Below, piece by piece: positions 59,596 through 64,000 of a DNA stretch of 64,000 nt (position 1 is its first letter; the number at the start of each line of letters is the position of its first letter). This stretch comes from Cinclus cinclus (lineage: Eukaryota; Chordata; Aves; Passeriformes; Cinclidae), in assembly GCF_963662255.1 (NCBI RefSeq), contig NC_085051.1:55529101-55593100 (forward strand), given 5' to 3'. The notes under the pieces are model-generated. The model did not search any database and was not told the DNA's origin. It saw only the letters and a program-made list of their open reading frames with translations. Both the position numbers and the translations under genes were made by a program.

Positions 59596-61434
59596 AAAAG
59601 AACTGCCCAGAGACTTGAAACACTCTGCTCTGTAAAGCAATAAAGTATTTCTGCAGATGGATTTCAAAAGAGTATTATTTTGACCTCTACTGTTCAAAAT
59701 TTCCCTTCAATGAGGAAAAACAAAGCTATCAACACCAGCCAAAATTTGTAATCTTGACAGGCCATCTTGTGACCCTGTCCCCCTCTCCATCTCTGCAGAT
59801 GGTTTGTTTAATGCTGCATTATGGAAAAGCTGACAATTTGAGCCACCTGCTGTGTACCAACATCCTGAAAGGAAAAAAGTTGGTCACCTCTCTACACAAA
59901 AGCTGGTGAGAGTTTCATCAGTGAATTTAATGGGGCATGATCAGGTCTCCCCTTGGCAGGACCAAAGGTCAAGCTCTATTTTATTCAGAGTTAGTAACAA
60001 GTGAACAGAAAAGCAAATTTTCAGAGTGTGCAGTTCTCAAACAAAACACTAGCCTGAGCACACACATATGCGTGCAAAATTGCAGTCCTCCTGCTTCTTT
60101 TGGATGATATATTTAGAAATCCTATTAGCTGTAGAGATCAACATTCTTATCTGAATTTCCAGGATGCTGTAACATGCAAAATTAGAGCAGCTCTCTTAAG
60201 TGGGTCAATTATCACTACTGCATTTACAGCAGCTTTTCCCCTCCCTCCCTGCAGCATCCATAATGGGCATTTAGCACAAGGATTTAAACAGTCAGATGTT
60301 GAGTTGACACGCACCACAATGTAAAGTTCCCTTCCCCTTCTGTATTTTCAGAATCTTAGAGGAACAAAGGAAATCAACCAAGTACAGAATCTCCACATTA
60401 AAATTGCAGTCTCCCAGCAGAAAGCTTCGATGACTTCCAGAACAGGGCACCCTGCAGGATAATTCCAGTCAGCAATCACACTCACTGTTTTCCTGCCACA
60501 TCTGAATCAGGCACAAGTAAGGTTTATGGCTTTCCCCTCCAAGGGACAAGAGGAGAACCTGAGGCTCACTAAGCATGTCCCCAGCCCTGTCCCTCAGGAT
60601 GAAAGGCCACACAACCAGTTTAAAAGGCTTCAGGTTATTATCTCAAAAAGGAATTCTCTTTAAAAGACACTGCAAACCACCAGACACAAGTGGAGTAATT
60701 CAAGTACCCAGCACCACTTCAGACTCTATGAAGACATCCAGAGGACCCAGGGAAACACAGGCTCTCCTGCAAAACAGCTGGAGGCCAGGTGAGATATCTG
60801 AGAGGCTCCTTCTGCCTCCCTGTCCCACTGCTGCCCACCCATGAGCAGCCCTGGCAGAAAAGAGGATGCAGCAGGGAAGAGGACAGAGCCACACAGTGGA
60901 ATATATAATGTCAATGAGCACATGGAAAGGAAAATTTTACTTTCCCACCAACTGGAAACATGAAACACATCATTCTCTCAGCACCACACTTGCTTTATAC
61001 ATACCTCTTTATAGGGAAAAAAATGTGTGAGGCAACATTGCAAGTGAAAGATGATATGACTCTCCTTCCTTCCATGGAAAAGCAGACTGGATATGCAGGT
61101 TCAGGTCATGAGCCCTGCTGCTGAAATTCAACAGGTCCAGCCCTGGCTGGAGGAGAGGGTGATGGGGAGAAATTAAGGAGCAGAAATTAAATTTCTGTTG
61201 CTGTCCCTGGCTGCCCTCTTCCCTACATCTCCAGCATTTTCTCATGTGGTACTAAATAGGAATGATCACAAAAGCCAAGCATTACTAAACACCTAACTCT
61301 TTGGAAATCTATGCAAATGACATGGGGCAACAACAGTCACACCCTATTTAAGGCAGCAATTTTTTTCTTAATAGATTAAACTCTTCCAGCTAAAACCCAT
61401 CTGCTCAAAAACAGAGCAATTTTAAAATTTCATT

Positions 61435-61695
61435 TTGAAATTAAGTGAACAAGGCTTTTGCAAGCCTTCAAGTCCAAGCAAATGCTTCATTAGGAAACAT
61501 TTCTTCACCAAGAATGTGGTCAAACACTGGAACAGGCTTCCTAGAGAGGTGGTCAAAGCCCTCAGCCTGTCAGTGCTTAAAAAGCATTTGGAAAACACCC
61601 TTAAAACATGGTATAATTTTGATCAGCCCTGAATTGGTCAAGCAGTTGGACTGGATGATCATTGTAGGTCAGTTTCAACTGAAAATATTCTATTC
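61435..61695 (+). mobile_element. CR1 LINE 3' end, diverged subfamily
   Basis: GGAAACATTTCTTCACCAAG, ACACTGGAACAGGCTTCCTA, GTTGGACTGGATGATCATTG and TTCAACTGAAAATATTCT follow the CR1 tail order. A short open frame over it is a by-product of the element, not a gene. Confidence 0.87.
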
Positions 61696-63139
61696 AACTT
61701 ACTATGAAGAACTTCGTATCTCTTACCTCACAGTGAAATGAAGTAATTTTCCTCAGTAAATATTATGTGTATTTTAACAGTGCAATTTAAAATCCATTTT
61801 TATACTCATATGTCCTTGTCACACTCCACACTTGAACAAAACACATTTTCAATGCAACACCAGTTAATTGTAAAAAAAGTAAAAGGTCAGTTACTAAAAA
61901 GAAAGTCCTTAACCAGAGAGAAATAGAAACTGGTTTTATTAACCTCCCTAACCACAGCTTTACAATTTTCTTGATTAAAGCCTAATTTCAAAAGTTAACT
62001 TTTTAATCAGGAACACTAGGGCCTGCTGGCTCCAGGAAGTTTTACTGGAGGTCAAAAGATTACCGGAGATCTAATTTTTCATTTCTAATAAAAAAGGAAG
62101 TCTTGCCCTTTTCCTTGCAAAGACAGACCTTGAAGTGTTAGTAGAGAAACAAAGAATGTATCCATCAAAGGTTCTCATGGTGAGGCTGTACAAAGCTTCC
62201 CAAGACAGCATGGAGCTGAAGAGCTGCTAATGCTCGAGAGGGAATTAGTTGAATTTCTGTTGCAAAGACCAACGTGGCAGAAAAGCCCAGTAGCTGCTGC
62301 CCAGCAAGGATTAGAGACCAGTTCCTCAATCCGTCACAGATTTTCTGGGTAACTCTGAATGTGTCACTTAGCCTCAGTTCTGCACCTGGAAATGAAGATA
62401 AATACTCACAACTTCCCTTTCTGTGACATGAAAATAAACACATTAAACCAGGAGACTTTCAAATAGCTTGGCAATAAAGTACAAGAACTGCAGACAGATA
62501 GGAAATAACAAAGTGCTGCCCCATTCAGCTGCCCAGCTTTTTCCCAAACCCTTCTTGCCTGCTGGGATCTAGCAATGCCTTCGTGATCTTCCCTCAAACA
62601 AAAGGGAGGTTCACAGGGCAGAGGAAGCCAGGGAGGAAAAGCTCCTTATGCTTTCCCACCCAGCTCAAGTTTACATCTGAAAGACTTCAAGGCACCAAAT
62701 GTTCTCCTGACAGCCTTCTGCCCCCAACGCCCAGACTGAAGAGGTTATTTTTCCTATACATTTATCAGAAATGTTCTTTTGCAAACAACTCAGGAGAGAG
62801 GCCTCACTTGGCTGCTTGTCTGATCCTGGGAGGATCTCACCTCTGTCTTCTGACAAAAGAAAGCTACCCAAGACCTGCTGAATAACCCAACCTCAGTCTC
62901 AGAGGCTGCCCAGCTCAGAGCCCCCCATAATCAAGACTGATCAGCTTTACTGGAAGGAGAAAAACCTGCCCTGAATTTACCTTCAGAGGCAAACAGAGGG
63001 ATATTTACACAAGATAGCCGGTGAGGGAACTTTGCAGAGACTCTTCTCATGTGGAAGAGGATTTACTTACTATGCTCTGACAAGACAGGATTTGGTTTAC
63101 AACTAAGGGTGCATTTTTCAGAGAGCTTCAAAGGAAAAG

Positions 63140-63158
63140 AATAAATAAATAAATAGTA
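63140..63158 (+). repeat. Short (AATA)n repeat
   Basis: About four AATA units in intronic sequence. Confidence 0.8.
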
Positions 63159-64000
63159 TTTTAAAAGGTGCATGTGTGTGGGATAAAAGACATTTACCAT
63201 GTAAAACGTTGCTATAAAAGACCCAGGTGGTAGCATTGGAAAATATTACACAAAAGAGTGGACAGTTTGCAGTTTTTCTAACTGCTGTGTACAGTAACAG
63301 GATTACAAACAGAATGAAATGTTCCTTGATTAAAACAAACTGATATCCCACCTGGAAAATCCTGGCCAGGCTGTCATTGTTCCTGAGTGACCCTGGGGCA
63401 GCCACAGGTTACAGCTGAGCCCATAAGTCACTCAAACACCCTGCCTGGCTCTTCCCAAGTTCTCTCTCTCAGAACAGCAAGACCAGCTAAAGCGCCCTTT
63501 CTTTCCATTCTAACATGTGTCAGGGTGGAAAAGCTGTTCAAAACATTACAGAGAAACAACTGAGGGCTGTTACTATTCCAAGAAACAAATTAAAAGCCAG
63601 AGTCTGAACTGCCTGGAGCGCTGGCAGTGCCAGACAAAGTCAGACGTCACTGGAAACGCTCAGCATCACTCAGTCCCTGGGAAGGGGACAACAGGTTTCA
63701 TCACACCTGAGGGTTTAAAAACCACTGTCTCATTCAGATGTATTTTTTGCATTACATCTTTACTTCTGACACTGATAATACAGACACATCGACATTTTAT
63801 AAAGAGAATAATAAATTGAAGTTTTTATAGGCAGTTCATCAGAAGGATGAAACACCTCCCAGATCCAGCTAATAGTTAGCAAGCTGTTTTCCCTGGAAAA
63901 CATTAACGCTGACAAGCAGTAAAGGAAGGCAAATGAAAAGCTATGCCAAAGTGGCTGCATTGTGGGGGTTTGTGTCTCATAACCTAATAAAAACCATAAA

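Larger units (their letters stand above)
41989..64000 (-). other. BRF1: BRF1 intron sequence (right end open, at least 22 kb)
   Basis: The next upstream BRF1 exon ([20 protein letters not shown]-type) was searched for on the minus strand by its conserved codons and not found. The stretch holds four CR1 pieces, homopolymer tracts and otherwise unremarkable DNA. Confidence 0.7.

Noticed and set aside
59755..59800. Minus-strand CACAAGATGGCC resembling the BRF1 RKMAH codons
   Set aside because: Following residues do not match, and no splice sites in phase are present.
61435..61632. 65-codon open frame with NRLPREVV
   Set aside because: It lies wholly in a CR1 3' end and is a chance reading of that repeat.
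62165..62443. 92-codon minus-strand open frame
   Set aside because: No recognisable BRF1 or other family match and no fitting splice sites; likely chance.

Overview
The window is vertebrate nuclear DNA from a bird. It has large AT-rich introns, one CpG island, GT-AG spliced genes, and many CR1 LINE fragments that carry the typical avian 3' ends. No bacterial, organellar or RNA gene was recognised. The species cannot be told from the sequence alone.

Two genes were recognised. The first is BRF1, the TFIIB-related subunit of RNA polymerase III factor TFIIIB. It lies on the minus strand and spans essentially the whole window. Eight consecutive coding exons (minus, from 41988 down to 10260) were placed by matching phase and splice sites. 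They total 888 nt, or 296 codons, and run from the end of cyclin repeat 1, through cyclin repeat 2, into the BRF1-specific acidic linker. The exons for the zinc ribbon and the start of the first cyclin fold were not found and should lie to the right of 64000. The C-terminal homology blocks were not found and should lie to the left of position 1.

The second gene is BTBD6, a BTB-BACK-PHR Cullin-3 adaptor. It is complete, on the plus strand (coding 28555-30870, four coding exons), and nested inside a 9.1 kb BRF1 intron (24013-33150). A roughly 1.1 kb CpG island at about 27120-28200 holds its promoter and a long 5' UTR exon. The sequence supports two protein starts: a 535-residue long form at 28555 and a 482-residue form at 28714 made when the upstream UTR exon is spliced in.

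Region by region: 1-10259 is BRF1 intron with two CR1 pieces, a purine tract and an old repeat. 10260-12527 is a cluster of four BRF1 exons. 12528-22207 is intron with an (ATT)n microsatellite. 22208-24012 has two exons. 24013-33150 is the nest intron, holding a decayed retroviral integrase remnant (25524-26110), the CpG island, BTBD6 and an A38G15 homopolymer. 33151-33223 is an exon. 33224-41956 is intron with two CR1 pieces. 41957-41988 is a 32-nt exon. 41989-64000 is intron with four CR1 pieces and no coding sequence I could support.

The two genes do different jobs, Pol III initiation versus protein ubiquitination. Their link here is positional: antisense nesting around one CpG island. I found no undescribed biological system. 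The most informative points are the nested layout, the BTBD6 N-terminus whose coding sequence doubles as a splice acceptor tract, the BRF1 micro-exons, and the dead retroviral integrase just upstream of the CpG island.
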